Assembly: GCF_000264905.1 (NCBI RefSeq)
Contig: NW_006763145.1
Span: forward strand, 652,512 to 716,511
Length of the DNA: 64,000 nt
From: Stereum hirsutum FP-91666 SS1
Lineage: Eukaryota > Basidiomycota > Agaricomycetes > Russulales > Stereaceae
Direction of reading: 5' to 3'
Notes under the pieces: generated by a model
What the model saw: only the letters and a program-made list of their open reading frames with translations
Databases searched by the model: none
Told to the model about the DNA's origin: nothing
In this document: piece by piece, positions 11,915 through 24,025 of the stretch
How positions within the stretch are numbered: the stretch's first letter is position 1
How the letters are laid out: the number at the start of each line of letters is the position of its first letter
Program-made: the position numbers and the translations under genes

Positions 11915-13004
11915 GATTGAGAAGGTGGAGATGTTCGATGAGAACGAACAATGGCGGAGGAGAGGGGAAGTCGATAAATTCAGAGTTGGACTGGGGATAA
12001 CGGACAGGCTTTTATACTAGACGGTCAGCCAGAAAGTTCGTTGCAGGATCCGAGGCTCTCTGCTAAGAGCTCGCACAGCATCGAGGAGCAACTCTAGGCC
12101 ACATCCGAGTCCGTTGCTGACAAGATCAAAGTTCGAGCTTAATGCAATGCAGCCGAAAATCGTATTCGTGTCCTATTCTGAGAAGATTATCACCTTATTC
12201 AGTACGTGTGCCTCCGGGTAACGGCCATATTCCACCAGTTCTCAACAAGAGTACCCAATGGTTGCATCTGTTTCCGCATAGAGCATGAGGTCGATCCACA
12301 TGCAATGCAATATGAATCGGCGTACGATACCCGAAAGGTCATCAAAGTTCCTGACAAAGGATATCTGCGAGTCAAGGTAAGGGCTCGTCGCCTTCGATGG
12401 CGCTCTGGGGTCCGGGGTGTACAGACCGTACTGTGTATACCGTTGCAAAGTGAAGGTGGTACAGTCAGGCTATTGAGCTGACCTTGACCGACGAAGCTTG
12501 GAGACCTGGGAGAGAAATAGAACTTGTGACCACAAGAGGTGAGTGAAAACTTCAAGCGCAGAATCAAGGCATTCCGACTGACAAAAGTCGAAGGTAGTAG
12601 CTGAGGAACGAGGGGAATGGTCTAGAACAGTGTTGTTTTGTGGAGAGACGGGAGAACCCGGTACGTCGTGAGCGTCTAAGAACCAAGGTTGGAGTGGCGG
12701 CAGGATTGTGGCGTTACTTACAACAGGTTACGCAGAGTTCTCCTACGCAAACTGAACAACCATTCTTCCTTGATCTTGGTGCCCGGTCCACTGGTAGGTG
12801 AAAGAATATGGGATAATAGACGGGAGCGTCAAGCAACACTGTAACCACCAATGACCAGCCATCTCCATTGCAGGTAAAGAAGGACATCAGCGAAATGGTC
12901 AATATCAAAGTTCGAAACCTGAAAGCCCAAATTCCGACAATGCAAAGTTATCGTTCTGCCTCCTGCCGTGTCAGTATATCAGCACTGGAACATTGAACTA
13001 TCGT
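11915..13004. other. Spacer between copies B and C with duplicated upstream segment
   Basis: No gene was recognised. The stretch 12200-12440 is collinear with 14225-14440 upstream of copy C: shared blocks include AGTACGT, ACGGCCAT, ACCCGAAAGGT and ATGGCGC, each followed by similar sequence. This shows that the tandem duplication covered the gene plus several hundred bases of 5' flank. Confidence 0.5.
12009..12016 (-). promoter_or_regulatory. TATA box of secreted protein copy B
   Basis: TATAAAAG on the minus strand, about 95-102 bp upstream of the start at 11914. Confidence 0.55.
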
Positions 13005-13978
13005 TTATACAGAGTATGCATCATAATGCAGCCAATCATCGAAGTTCGTGTACGGAATAGTGGTTCCTGTGGCCGTCCAGTCGAGAATGGGAGTCCACCA
13101 GTCGTTGACCACATCTTCGGCCGAGCTGAAAGGTATAGAGGTCACCATGAATGCTCCCAGACGAGGGAGAACAAAGAGAAAAAAAAGAGGGGAAAATGGT
13201 TCCGACAAGGTATTTACCTCGGCCAAATGGTCGACCCGATGTCACTCAATGCGCTGTATATCAGATCGATATAGTTCTGTTGGGTGATAGGACAACCACC
13301 CTCGGCCCAAGCGCAGTCGCCAACAATGCCAGCGTAGATCTATGAGTAGGGAGGGTGTGAATGAAGCGGGAGACGATGGGACCATGCGTAAAGAGGTGTG
13401 GGAGGGAGAGGATATTCGTTGCGTCAGTCTAGGTATGGTTATGAGGAGAGACAAAGGGAACAAGATTTACATTGTAGTCCAAGTGCGGGATGTCAGTCGC
13501 GTTCGCAACAGCACTATTCTGGCATTGCGCGACAAACACCGTTTTCTATACCAATGCTTATCAGTCTGCAGTGCACTCGAAACAAGAAGAGGAAACAGCA
13601 TACAGGGTCACAGGTCTGAGCAGCCACACAGCTCTTCACACTCCAAAGTGCTGTCGTCCCGGAGTTGGAGGCAGACAAGCAAGACTCGGCCTATGCATCA
13701 TATGTGATAACAAAAACACTCGATTCAGTACTTTATGACCAAGGAATGGACCTGATATGAAAGTAAATAGGAGGGAGAGAAGTACTTACGAGTTCGTTAC
13801 AAGCTGCACTGTATACGTTGTTGTTTATGCCAAGGTATTTCTCCGCCCCAATACAATCTAGTGAAGGGTTACTCGCGCGCTGAGTAACGATCGAGTCACG
13901 CTTGATAGTTGAGCCAAGAGCGGAGAAGGAAGGGGAAAGAATGCAGATGGAGAGATAGAGGGCGCTGATGAACTTCAT
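13005..13978 (-). CDS. Small secreted eight-cysteine protein, array copy C
   Basis: 197 residues from five exons. The first is 13978-13790 and the last 13125-13005; the middle three have the same 87, 75 and 122 nt as in copies A and B. The signal peptide is MKFISALYLSICILSPSFSALGS, followed by a propeptide with basic residues (IKRDSIVTQR). Eight cysteines and the core ALWSVKSCVAAQTC, CAWAEGGCPITQQNY and PYTNFDDWLHY are conserved. The N-terminal 65 residues diverge most between copies while the core is nearly constant. No family name recognised. Confidence 0.85.
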
Positions 13979-15446
13979 TGTTGAGGAGTTCGAGATTCTT
14001 GGAGGTTGGACGGAGGAAGTCGATGTATTCAGAATTCGACAGGGTCAAGGCGAGTATTTATATAGGTTTGGCCTCTATGCTGTGGACTCAGTTAGCGCTC
14101 GAGCCTCGGAATGAGGGGCTACCTGTAATGTCCTGGCTGTCAGTCTGGTAATAGGCATCTTGGGCTAAACTGAAGCAAGTTTCGCGTGCTAGTCAAGCCG
14201 ATAATCATGATTATCACCTCCATTAGTACGTTTGCCCGCCGAAACGGCCATTTTTGGCCATACATTTCGCGGACATTCAAGAGGAGGGACAATGACCGCA
14301 TTCATTGCAGAACCAGAGCATAACGAAGACTGGCGCTCAACGAGAGTCTGGCCTACGCAACCCGAAAGGTTACTGAAGTTCCAAGGTCAAAAATCACCGC
14401 TGTCAATGGCGCCTAGGGGTCTGTGGGCCGTATGAGTTGAACACAAGTTGACGGCATGAGCATTATTCCTTTCGGAACTGCCAGTCAAGTCGACTATCGA
14501 AGGGTTGAGACCTTGTTGAGACCAACTCCTTGGACGGCGAGGGAAAACGCGAGAAGTCAGCCGGCGGAAGTTCAAGCCTGTGTTCCTAAGTGTGAACTGT
14601 TTGAATGTGCGCAAGTACATGTACTACGAGCCCATGCTGAGGATAGGACGACGCAAGTACAAAAGGCAAGATAAGTGACCAGGTGGCAAAGGTAGGGAGA
14701 GAAATGCGAATCGAAATCGAGGAGCCGAGCCTTGGCCGCTGATTGGCGGAACATTCCATCGGGATTCGGATGAAATCGGCCCGAGATGGCTGACACCGTA
14801 GCGCCCACGCCCAAACTGGCAGCTTCCTTCTTGTCCGTCATCTGGACCTTTATCCCGCGTTGAGATCTCGTAGGTCCACCCGCGGGGTGCTGCCAGTATC
14901 TAACGGCACTGATTCGTCTTATAGGTGCTTAGGTGGGCGGGCCACAGTACTTGGCTTCGGCGTGGTACTTAAGTCGTGACTTGTCGAGACAACTTGGATG
15001 AACTTCCGTACGCTTTTTTTTGTCAACTTGGTTGGTGCCTCCAGCAGATGTCAGTTTATCAAGACACATATTTCATAAGCAGACAGTCTAACTTAGAGAG
15101 TTCAGATTCAGACTTTGTCTAAAGTAGCTGATCTATGACACGCGAAAGCCAGTCGCCATCATCCTCAAAGGCAATGGGTGGATATCGCCAAAAAAAATGA
15201 CAGCATAGATACAGTATAGATAATACCTCGGCTTCCGCGTCGGTCGCCACAGTGGCACTGCGTGTCCATCACTGACACATTGCTTGCCCGATTAGATAGT
15301 GTTCGAACTCCGCTGGTAAGACTGAAAGGTTCGATCCGCCATCGCGCCTCTTCTTCCTCGACGACACAGGTCTCCATCTGCCTCAGTCCTCGCAATCCTC
15401 GTTTCGGTCTTGATCTTCCACTTAGACTACCTTCGAAAAGAACAAT
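13979..15446. other. Intergenic region between secreted array and F-box cluster
   Basis: Divergent promoter region for copy C (-) and F-box gene 2 (+). It contains the segment 14225-14440 that is collinear with the upstream region of copy B. The 128-codon minus-strand frame at 15165-15551 overlaps the first F-box exon antisense and shows no domain, so it is not called. Confidence 0.5.
14055..14064 (-). promoter_or_regulatory. TATA box of secreted protein copy C
   Basis: TATATAAATA on the minus strand, about 77-86 bp upstream of the start at 13978. Confidence 0.6.
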
Positions 15447-17026
15447 ATGCCAGTCACGACTCGTAGTCAAACAGGAAACTTGAAGTTGCCTGGGCCGCCG
15501 AGCAACAAGGCCGATCCACCTCGTAATGTCCATGCAGCTACTACATCGCATGGTATCCTAGACGGTCTGTCTTCTTCTTATTTGCAGGTGGAGTATTTCT
15601 GACTGTTTATGTGCACCTCTCAGACAATTCCGAACTTTTGAACAAGCCAACCAAAGCCGCCAATTCCTCGCTCGTGAAGCGAGCGAGAGGACTGTCTAGA
15701 AAAAAGCAAGGCCGACTCTCCATACTTCCCTCATTGAACATCGACATCCTCTACGAAGTCTGTCCATTCTGTCACTTCTCTGCGTCGAGATAACGCGCTG
15801 CTCCAGTACTGAGTCAGTATCTCTATAGATCTTCAAGCATCTGGACCCCGCGGATTTGCTCTGTCTGGCTGGGCTATCAAAGTCCTTCAGGCAAGTTCTC
15901 ATGTCGCACACTACGAGTTGGCTATGGACATTCGTGTGGGGAAACCTTGATACCACGGTACCGCAATTTCCCAATGATATATTTGTACCTGCTTGGACCC
16001 GTCTTATCTTCGGAGAGTCTTCCTGCCACGTACGTTTTGTTCTTTATTCTTTGGGACCTTTGTCTCACCTGGGACTCGCGTAGCGCTGTGGCACAAAGAC
16101 CAACAATAAGCCGGATTTTACGCTTCGTCGACGGACATGCAAGCCATGTCTTACAGAGTGGTGAGAATATATTTGTACTTTTCACCCGTACTCTAGCACT
16201 CACTAACGCACTCCATAGCCTCTATCACAGTAACAACTACCATGGGGTGGTACACTCCTATGTTGTGCTTTGCTACTCTCTGGATTGTCTGCCCGCAGCT
16301 CAGGGTACGTCTTCAGCTGTCAAAGCTTGTTTCGTCAACGTGACATTTGATGGGAATATCTACACTCTTTATGACACAGTGAAACCATCAGGGAGCCGAG
16401 CCGCTGCCCGTGAATGGTACTGCTTAGATGACATCCGAGGCTTACGAAATGAAGTAGGAGACCTCATTACCACCAAGATGCCCACGAATGAACGGAAGAA
16501 GATACTGAGAAAGGTGCACGATTCGCGAATGGAGGCTTTGAAGGCGAGAGAAGAGGTCTGTTTACATATGTTTTACATATGTGGTACTGTGGTACTGATT
16601 CGTCGTTCTTAATATTTAGAACGCACGCCTCTGGCTCGAATGGTACGATGATCTCCAAGCACAGAAGATAGAAGCGAAGGAGTGCAGGAAAACCGCTCGG
16701 TCTGAAGAGTACGTCATTCGAATAACTTTTTAATCACAACTGGTTGGTTACCTCCATCTGTATTAGTATCAAACGCCGATGCCTTGCTTTGGGATACGAT
16801 GAAGGAGATTTTATGGCTATTGCTCTTCATCGCGAGGTATGCCAGGTGGATAAGCCAATGTCTGACCGAGGTACGTGCTCTCAGCACATTCAAGACACCG
16901 TTCAAGTGCTAAACTTCTAGCATTGATCAATTGCCAGTATGGACCCGACTTCTCTCAATTTTCAAACCGGCTCTAGATGAGACTAAGGCCGAAAGATTAA
17001 GACGCGCACGAGAGTGGAATACCTGA
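15447..17026 (+). CDS. F-box protein, paralogue 2, C-terminally truncated
   Basis: Nine exons: 15447-15522, 15624-15757, 15829-16029, 16084-16160, 16219-16304, 16380-16555, 16620-16708, 16767-16870, 16938-17026, summing exactly to 343 codons. The N-terminus MPVTTRSQTGN matches paralogue 3 (MPVTTRSQNGT). The F-box is LNIDILYE / IFKHLDPADLLCLAGLSKSF, followed by a HRCGTK...CKPC exon. Exons of 77, 176 and 89 nt equal those of paralogue 3. The frame stops just after VWTRLLSIFKPALDE..., where the paralogues continue for about 300 residues. It lacks the FVCxxC and WGCxHC regions. Splice phases are intact, so it may still be expressed as an F-box-only protein, or it may be a decaying 5' fragment of a tandem duplication. 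Confidence 0.75.
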
Positions 17027-17697
17027 CGACAAAGGCGCCAGATGATCGGTGTGTCAGTCCCACAATCGTACCTCACGCTCACATCTCTAGGAGTCGTCAA
17101 GGATTAATGGCTTACCACCGTTGTGGATAATCGGAACATGGGACGTCATACAAGGCCGTTTTCGTTGACTTACCATTATGAGGCGCACTTTCCCCCCAGG
17201 ACGGACATCATGATCTTGAAAAACGAATATTGCTCATGAGTTTTGTGGGAGTCTTCATGGTTCTTCGTTCCCGATACTTACTGCGGCTCCTTACCTTGTA
17301 AAACACGATTCGGTTTCGTGTAATTAACACCTTTGTACCAGCTGGCAGTTCATGATCATGATATTCAAATTCAAATGATACCAGTCAGTTTGATTGAAAT
17401 TATATCCATCTTGAGGGACTTTGAGGATAGTCTTTGAAGCAATAGGCTCTGTTACAGCCCTTATCTTATTGCTTCGAAGATAATCGTTCTCGCTACTGAA
17501 GCAACTCTGAGGGTTTCTTATCGCCACGCTCAGCAATCATGTGACCGTGCAATGCATTTGTCGCGTCGCGGATCGCGACACGATTGTGGCCAAACTGCTC
17601 TTGAATCGAACAGCCATCTTCACGCCATCCAGCGTCAAGGACTTTACAAAACTTTCATCTTCGTTTCTCCTGCTCGGCTCGTACCTCGAAGTATTCC
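17027..17697. other. Spacer between tandem F-box genes
   Basis: About 670 bp downstream of the truncated paralogue. I found no remnant of the missing C-terminal coding region on either strand. The last 150 bases are the promoter of paralogue 3. Confidence 0.5.
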
Positions 17698-20273
17698 ATG
17701 CCAGTTACGACTAGGAGTCAAAATGGTACGCCGCAGAGCGCTAAAGGGAATGCGGGAAGCGCGGCCGACACTGGTGTGTCGTCGTCTGAGGGTAAGTACT
17801 ACACAAGGACTCATGATCTATAACTGCCGATACTGATTTATAGTTTGCAGAAGAAGTGGTAAGACGGGTTAAGATATCGAAGGTGAAAGGGAAAACGCGC
17901 CAGACGAAGGGCCTATCCAGGAAGAAGCAAGGCCGCCTTAGCAGGCTCCCTACTCTGAATCTCGATGTCTTGTTCGAGGTATGTTCGGCTTCTCAACCTG
18001 TCAATCTTTGAGTGCTGCCAATTATGGAAAATATCTTATATTCTCGCAGATTTTTGTACACCTCAAACCGGCTGATCTGCTGCGACTCGCGTGGGTCTCA
18101 AAGTCGTTTCGACAAATTCTTATGACCCGGGACTCAGCTTGGCTTTGGAAAGAAGTGTGGAACAATATACCTGGCACACCTTTGTGTCCCGAGGATATGT
18201 CTGTGCCTGCCTGGACCAATCTTCTTTTTGGAGGCGCATACTGTCATGTCAGAATGCTCTTTTCCATATCTTTAAGGAGGGTACTGACTTCCTCCATAGA
18301 CTTGCGGTTCCAAACCAGTCAGTAAGATAGACTTCATTCATCGGCGCCGGACCTGCAATTTTTGCCTCAGTCAAAGGTGAGCGGGTACGTCATTAACGTA
18401 CCCATCGATAGCGCGACTGAAGGGCCTCCGTTTAGCCTTCTCAAGCTAGAAGATGCCGTGCTCATCGCGCCTTTGCTCTCGTACGACCTGATCAAGCGTC
18501 TTCCCATGGCTTCTAGTCAGTGTCTCTATGCATCTTACGCTGGTGCTTTTAGCTCATTAGCACCATTGCAGTCAACCCGCGAGGAAGGCACGGCATACTT
18601 CGGACCGAACACTGGCTTAAGAAGGACTTACTCGATTTGAACGCCAAGTATGGCTTCATCCTAAAGAATGCGGCTGATGAGGAACTGAATACGCAGTTGA
18701 AGGAACTGAAGTCATCTACAACGGAGACTTCTCGAACGATAAATGAGGTTGGCTGAGTTCTGAGTCCTTGCATCTACAAAGTATGAGTTGCTCATCTCCT
18801 TACTTCCAGTACGCTGAGAAGTGTAGACGATGGCTCAGTGACCTCGAAGGTCATCGGCAGGCAGAGCGAGCGCATCGAGAAGCGGCAAGACGGGTAGGGT
18901 AAGTGTTTCAACCTTCCATCGTTTGGACCATCTCAACGCTAATCTTATTCATGACGAAGCATCGAGAAACGATGCCTTGCGCTCGAGTACAAGATGTCCG
19001 ATGTAGATGAAGTGGGCGAGCATCGAGAAGTCCGGTGCGAAAAGCCAATGTCAGATAAAGGTGTGATCCGTATTTCCTCTGATACAGATCCATTCTCTAA
19101 CACCTCATCATAGTCTGGGTTCGAGTGTTCCCTATCCTGAAACCCGATCTAGATCAGGCAAGAGACAAAAGACTGATGCGCGAACGTATGCAACGCAAAC
19201 AGCTGCGGATCAAGGCAATCATGGCTCAATACGAAACCCATTGCCTGGGTCTCCCTCCACTCAGCCTCGTATTCTACCCAAAGAGACACGACTTTCTGAA
19301 ATTCAAGAGTGTTACACCCCTTGTCGACCACGACATGGAAGTCACGGAGGAATTCAAGGTTCGAGTATCCGCCACGGTCTTTGACTCGCAACTGGAGATC
19401 GAAGAATGGGCTGCATCCAGGAAAAGAAAAGTCCTTGCCAGCATACCGGCAGTCGTCGACACTTCACGTTATTCCACGTTTGACATGCCACGAGAACTGG
19501 ATCTCGCGGTATCGGTGTTTGAAGAGAAAAAACTCTCTCAATTTGGAACGCCAGCGTCATTGTTCGGTAGAGAGATATTCAGGGCTCTATACCCTCCGAT
19601 CCCGAACAGCGACGATCCCGTCTTCAGCTCTACTGGACGAAAGGTGGTACTGTCTATGCTTGATGAGCTTAGTTTTCCCCCAGAAACGACAACGACCGCC
19701 CAACTTAACCAGCTAGATCCGCTATTCGTCTGTCTGAACTGCCATGGTGGAACCTCTTCCACGAAGGCGGGCAAAGTGGCAAGGATAGCGAGAAACTGGC
19801 GAACCCATGTATGTGATCGCGTTGATGTTTCTACTCCACCCTCACGATATTTTCCCACAGCTGGATCATCAAATTCACGTGATATCCGTTGGGGGTACAG
19901 CACACGCAGAGCGTCAATGCCGAGTTCTATCAGACGAAGAGGCGCAGACTGCAAGGTCCCAGCTCGACTTCCGGCGCGAGTCGCAGCTTCGTCGGCCATG
20001 GGGCTGCTGCCATTGCACGGTGCACTTTACGCAGTCTGAAAGCTCGAGAGAGGACCCCTTGTTGTCGGAGCTATGGATGACAAGGGAAGCTGTTGTCGAT
20101 CATCTCAGACAATCGTAAGTGCCTACTTTGAAGCCAATTATCAAAAAACTTACCATCTGCCACCCGGATCCAAAAGACATAATGTGGCCAGCCCAGTTGA
20201 GGACGTTGACCTCTACTACCATCCGTATTTCCGCTACTGTCCTCAAGGTGCCCAAATTGTGATGAATGCTTGA
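17698..20273 (+). CDS. F-box protein, paralogue 3
   Basis: 670 residues from eleven exons: 17698-17791, 17851-17978, 18050-18247, 18300-18376, 18412-18515, 18572-18747, 18810-18898, 18960-19060, 19114-19808, 19861-20114, 20177-20273. A basic linker (GLSRKKQGRLSRLPTLNLDVLFE) leads into the F-box (IFVHLKPADLLRLAWVSKSFRQ). Next come the TCGSK...RRRTCNFC exon, a charged middle region, and a C-terminal domain with FDMPRELDLAVSVF, FVCLNCH and WGCCHCTVHF. The end is VEDVDLYYHPYFRY. Conserved Cys/His pairs suggest metal binding (inference). Presumed SCF substrate receptor; target unknown. Direct tandem neighbour of the truncated paralogue 2. Confidence 0.85.
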
Positions 20274-21168
20274 GTACCTGCGAGGTTGACGCACTAAGAG
20301 TGCACTCTTGAACTCGCACCTTGCGTTCTACCACCAATTCCTCACTTCTTATTGTTTTCTTGTTCTGATGATTCATGGTTCGTAGAGCTACCTCAGCCTA
20401 CAACTTTAAGTATTGTCGCCCTCTACGTATACGGATGCACTGTATCGTGGTCCTGCATTGCCTTCGGTATGATCTTTTCAATAGTTCCGTTATACCCTTT
20501 CTCCCCCATCCATCTTTCGAGCGTAAATGCCTGCAATTTTAGGCTGAGAATGTGCCACATGTCGCGCTTGATGAAGTCGTTTCTAAACATGTATGATCAT
20601 CGCAATAGATAGAGTCAGCCATAGTGCAGTTTATAGATCCACAAACCCCTGCAACATCATGTTGTGGCTCGTTATAGTTCAGTGAAAAGGGAAGGATAGA
20701 GAAAATACCCCGCCGCTCCTCCACGCTCATCTTGCGCACCGTTGCTTCCCCCATGGGTCGTCGAAAGGTCCCCAGAAAAGTATCCCACTCTTCTATCTCA
20801 CTCGCTACTTCCAACCGCAGTTGTCGAAAATGGAGCGTGCCAGAGAACCAATGCCGGCGACGGCTATCATAGGACTGTCTACAGCTAGACCGTCTGGATA
20901 CATAGATTACTGACCAAGATAGCGTATAACGAATAGCACCTCGAAAACACCCTACGTACGACAAAAGCCATGTGAAACCACGTCGAAAGCCAAGATGAAA
21001 TATAAGTGAAGGAATTACGCCCAGTGAAATAATCTCGATGTGCATGAGGATTACAAACAATACGTGGGTATAGGATAGCAGAGTACGATAGAACGAAAGA
21101 GAGAAAGCATGAAGAGACCAAGATTAGCAAAAACATAGTATACTCCAAACCGAGAGAGGATGAGTGGA
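20274..21168. other. Convergent intergenic region
   Basis: Lies between the 3' ends of F-box gene 3 (+) and PP2C (-). Two overlapping minus-strand frames (20539-21060 and 20885-21172) contain locally protein-like stretches such as VASEIEEWDTFLGTF, but no domain, splice structure or promoter supports a gene. They are left uncalled. Confidence 0.4.
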
Positions 21169-23521
21169 TCATAGGGCTTGAACGATGATTGTCGTATCGT
21201 CCATCCAGGGTCGTTCCATGTCTAGCGTCAACATCTGAGACACTTTCGTCACGTCCATCGGCTCTCCGCCCAACGCTCTTCGCAGTAATACTAGTGCGAG
21301 GTTGCGATCGGAGTCCGCCCCGTTGGGACCATCATGACCATTGTGCCCTGCGGAAGACCTCTTCTGAAGGCCCTTGGCGCTGGACGAAGTAGTGAACACG
21401 TTTGCCAAAGCGGGAAGACTGCATATTAGAGCAGGTAGACTTGAAGGCAGACCCAGTATAGACGAAGTCGGAGAGGCGGGAGGGTGTAAAACGGATGAGA
21501 TGCAAGATGCCCAGTCGTCTATCATCGTTTCTCGGTCGTATTCTTCGTAGAGTTCGGTTAGCCCGTCGGTGGCGAGAATAAGATGATGCCTTGTGGATGG
21601 TACGGATGAGGATATCGAAGAACCCGCAGAATCTTGGGGCCGTAACTGCCTGTGAAGAATATCCGGCTGCGACGAAATATATGGCGGGGACTTGTTTCGA
21701 TCCAGGAACGTATCCCAAGGCGAACTGTCCGGAATGCCAGGGTAAAGGTTGTACAAGACGCGCCGGGTGAAAAGGGCTGGCTGTTTGAAGGGAGCGTCAC
21801 CGATGCCTACGATTGATATCAGATATCGTGATAATGGGAAAGAAAATAATACGCAATGAACGTACTGCGAAAAGGTGCAATCGCCCCAAGGACCCGTTCA
21901 TTGACGACGGCTTCAGATTCTCCTGGATGTTCTCGTTGAACGCGTTGCACTTCTGACTCGTTACCGCCATTATGAACGCTCGTGAGGGCTTCAGCCTTCC
22001 GCTGGCCATCGTCGCTATGTGTCACTAGTACTGTATTCATATCGGCCCTCAGTCTGGCGAACGGTTAAGCGTGACTGAAAAAAAAACATACCAGCTTCAC
22101 AATCGCCCAAGTTTGCGATCCAAAGATTGAGATGCTCGGGATCAACGAGAGCAACGAGAGCCGTAGTGCCATGCATCGCCAACCTGGCTTTCTGGTAGTT
22201 CTCCCCGCCGTCATAGTAGTCGTTGACTACGCTCCGAATCTCTTCATTCGTACGCTTTGGGAGAGAGTCGATCCCTCCGGGGAAAAGTTCCAAGACATCA
22301 CCAGCGATGGCTTCGTCAAAAGACGTGATGGAATGAGAGAGGATGTCGGAGACTGTCTGTGGGGAGAGCGTCTTCTCTGACGAATGTGACAGAGCTTGTT
22401 CGAGGAATTGTTTGACGATGATAGGGAGGTGGTAGGCGGTATGCTGGACCGTGGCATCGCCCAGATGTCCTGTGGAATGTTTTAGTCAGTAAAGCCGTCA
22501 AGCTGTCATCAATCACGTTTGCATACGAAGTCGAAGATAGTAGGCAGTATATGAGAAATCCTTGAGTGCTGTGAAATGCTATACATGTTCGACGGGGTTT
22601 TCACCCCCGAAGTCGTATCTATAGAGGCAGTAAATAAACGCCGTGCCACACGGACACGGGTGGTTTATCGCAAGGTCAGCACGATATATAGATCCGGCCG
22701 GAGTCACGATTTTGTGTGAGCTGCGAATCGCAAGGGCAGGACTAGTTCATTCATATGCATTGCCGGATCTCATGCGTCCAAAGATATACTGCACCGCTCT
22801 CATGCACGCATGGCTATCGGGATGGTATGCCATGGCGACAGTATGTTGCAGAAGACCGACGAAAACTAGGCGTCACAGATAAAATAGTGAACGCAAATAA
22901 CATCGAGAACATGTTCTTTGGCTGTTAAGCCGCCTGTGCGCTGAAATCAAATTGCGCAGAAAAAAAACGGGTACTAACACCGGCTGTTATTACCAGGCTG
23001 TCCATAGTCAGCTCAGTTCGGGCGGTCATGCCGACCACGGGCAAAAGCGTAAAGATAGGCCCGTGCCAGACAACTGTGCGGACGCACGGCGAGCATCCAA
23101 CCTCTTGAACAGAGATGGAAGAGGCTGCCACCGTGGCATGGCATCAAATCATAATAAAATCCGGTGGAACAATGATGCACAAGCTGTCAGAGTATACAGT
23201 GAGAATTGTGAACCCACCGTCAAAGACTCCGGTGAAGGTCCACAGCTGGTCGTGAACGCGAAGCTGTTGAACGACGTGGCGATCTTGAGAGCTGTAGCTT
23301 CGGCACGGCTGCAACGTTACGCTGTGAATTTCGGCAAATTCAGCGGTCTCGGGCCGTGCCAGCTCCTTGAGGCGCTGTGTAACTTCATCAGGTGTGAGGA
23401 CTACGAAGTCCGCATACTGTTCAGGTGTATGCTGCTCTTCAACGTCTGTCGCGTCCGCTGTGCCACAGGATGGCTCCCCTTGGGACAATGCTGCGGGTGG
23501 AACCGTCTCCACTACGCTCAT
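21169..23521 (-). CDS. PP2C-family protein phosphatase
   Basis: 494 residues from four exons (23521-23218, 22469-22092, 22030-21866, 21806-21169). Metal-dependent Ser/Thr phosphatase; the arrangement resembles the pyruvate-dehydrogenase-phosphatase-like branch, although a mitochondrial role is only inferred. Motifs in order: WTFTGVFDGH, GTTALVALV, LWIANLGDCEA, SVHNGGNESEV, NERVLGAIAPFRSIGDA, LILATDGLTELY and DDTTIIVQAL. The first intron is 748 bp and splits the FDGH metal-binding motif between D and G. The start is the first in-frame ATG of the first recognised exon; an unseen upstream exon carrying a targeting peptide is possible. Divergent from the methyltransferase. Confidence 0.85.
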
Positions 23522-24025
23522 AGCGGTTCTACATTCGCTGGGAGTCAGTTCAACTGTTATGACCAAACAAAGCCGACACCAGAAATGGAAACCACCGAAC
23601 CTCAAAGCGTGTGGTGTGTGCTCTGTGAGAACCTCTGCGGTTTCACCTTGTACGCCACAGCTTGCCCTCGAGAATAGAGAACCAAGCTTGTCGGCGACTC
23701 GCTTGCGATGGAAGCGTAAAGGAAGATGTTGGAACAGAGCAAGGGGGAGATGTAATATAAATACGGCGCTGCATGGTGGTGGGTGCCGCTGATCTCGCGC
23801 CTTTGTCCCCAACGGCCCAACCGTTTCAGAGTTCCGGCGGCGGGGACATGCTGCACGTGGGAAAACGTGGCTTCATATCGTAAACGCCGCTTCCATCCAA
23901 TTGAAACCTTCCCGACTTGCCGCCATCCACGCTCAACTTGCCAACAAGGGTCTTCTGGATCTGCTTCACAAATCTGGGCAAATATTCTCATACAGGCCCT
24001 TTCCGCACGCTATCATCTTCAGGTT
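23522..24025. other. Divergent promoter, PP2C / methyltransferase
   Basis: About 500 bp separating two genes transcribed away from each other. A TATAAATA-like stretch sits at 23756-23763. Bases 23915-24025, just upstream of the methyltransferase start, recur in inverted orientation at 36303-36440. Confidence 0.55.

Noticed and set aside
15295..15345. tRNA-like B-box (GGTTCGATCC) near 15327
   Set aside because: No A-box at the right distance and no acceptor stem pairing; a chance match within the upstream region of F-box gene 2.
20539..21172. Overlapping minus-strand frames downstream of PP2C
   Set aside because: Locally protein-like but in two frames, without domain or paralogue; more likely 3' flank.
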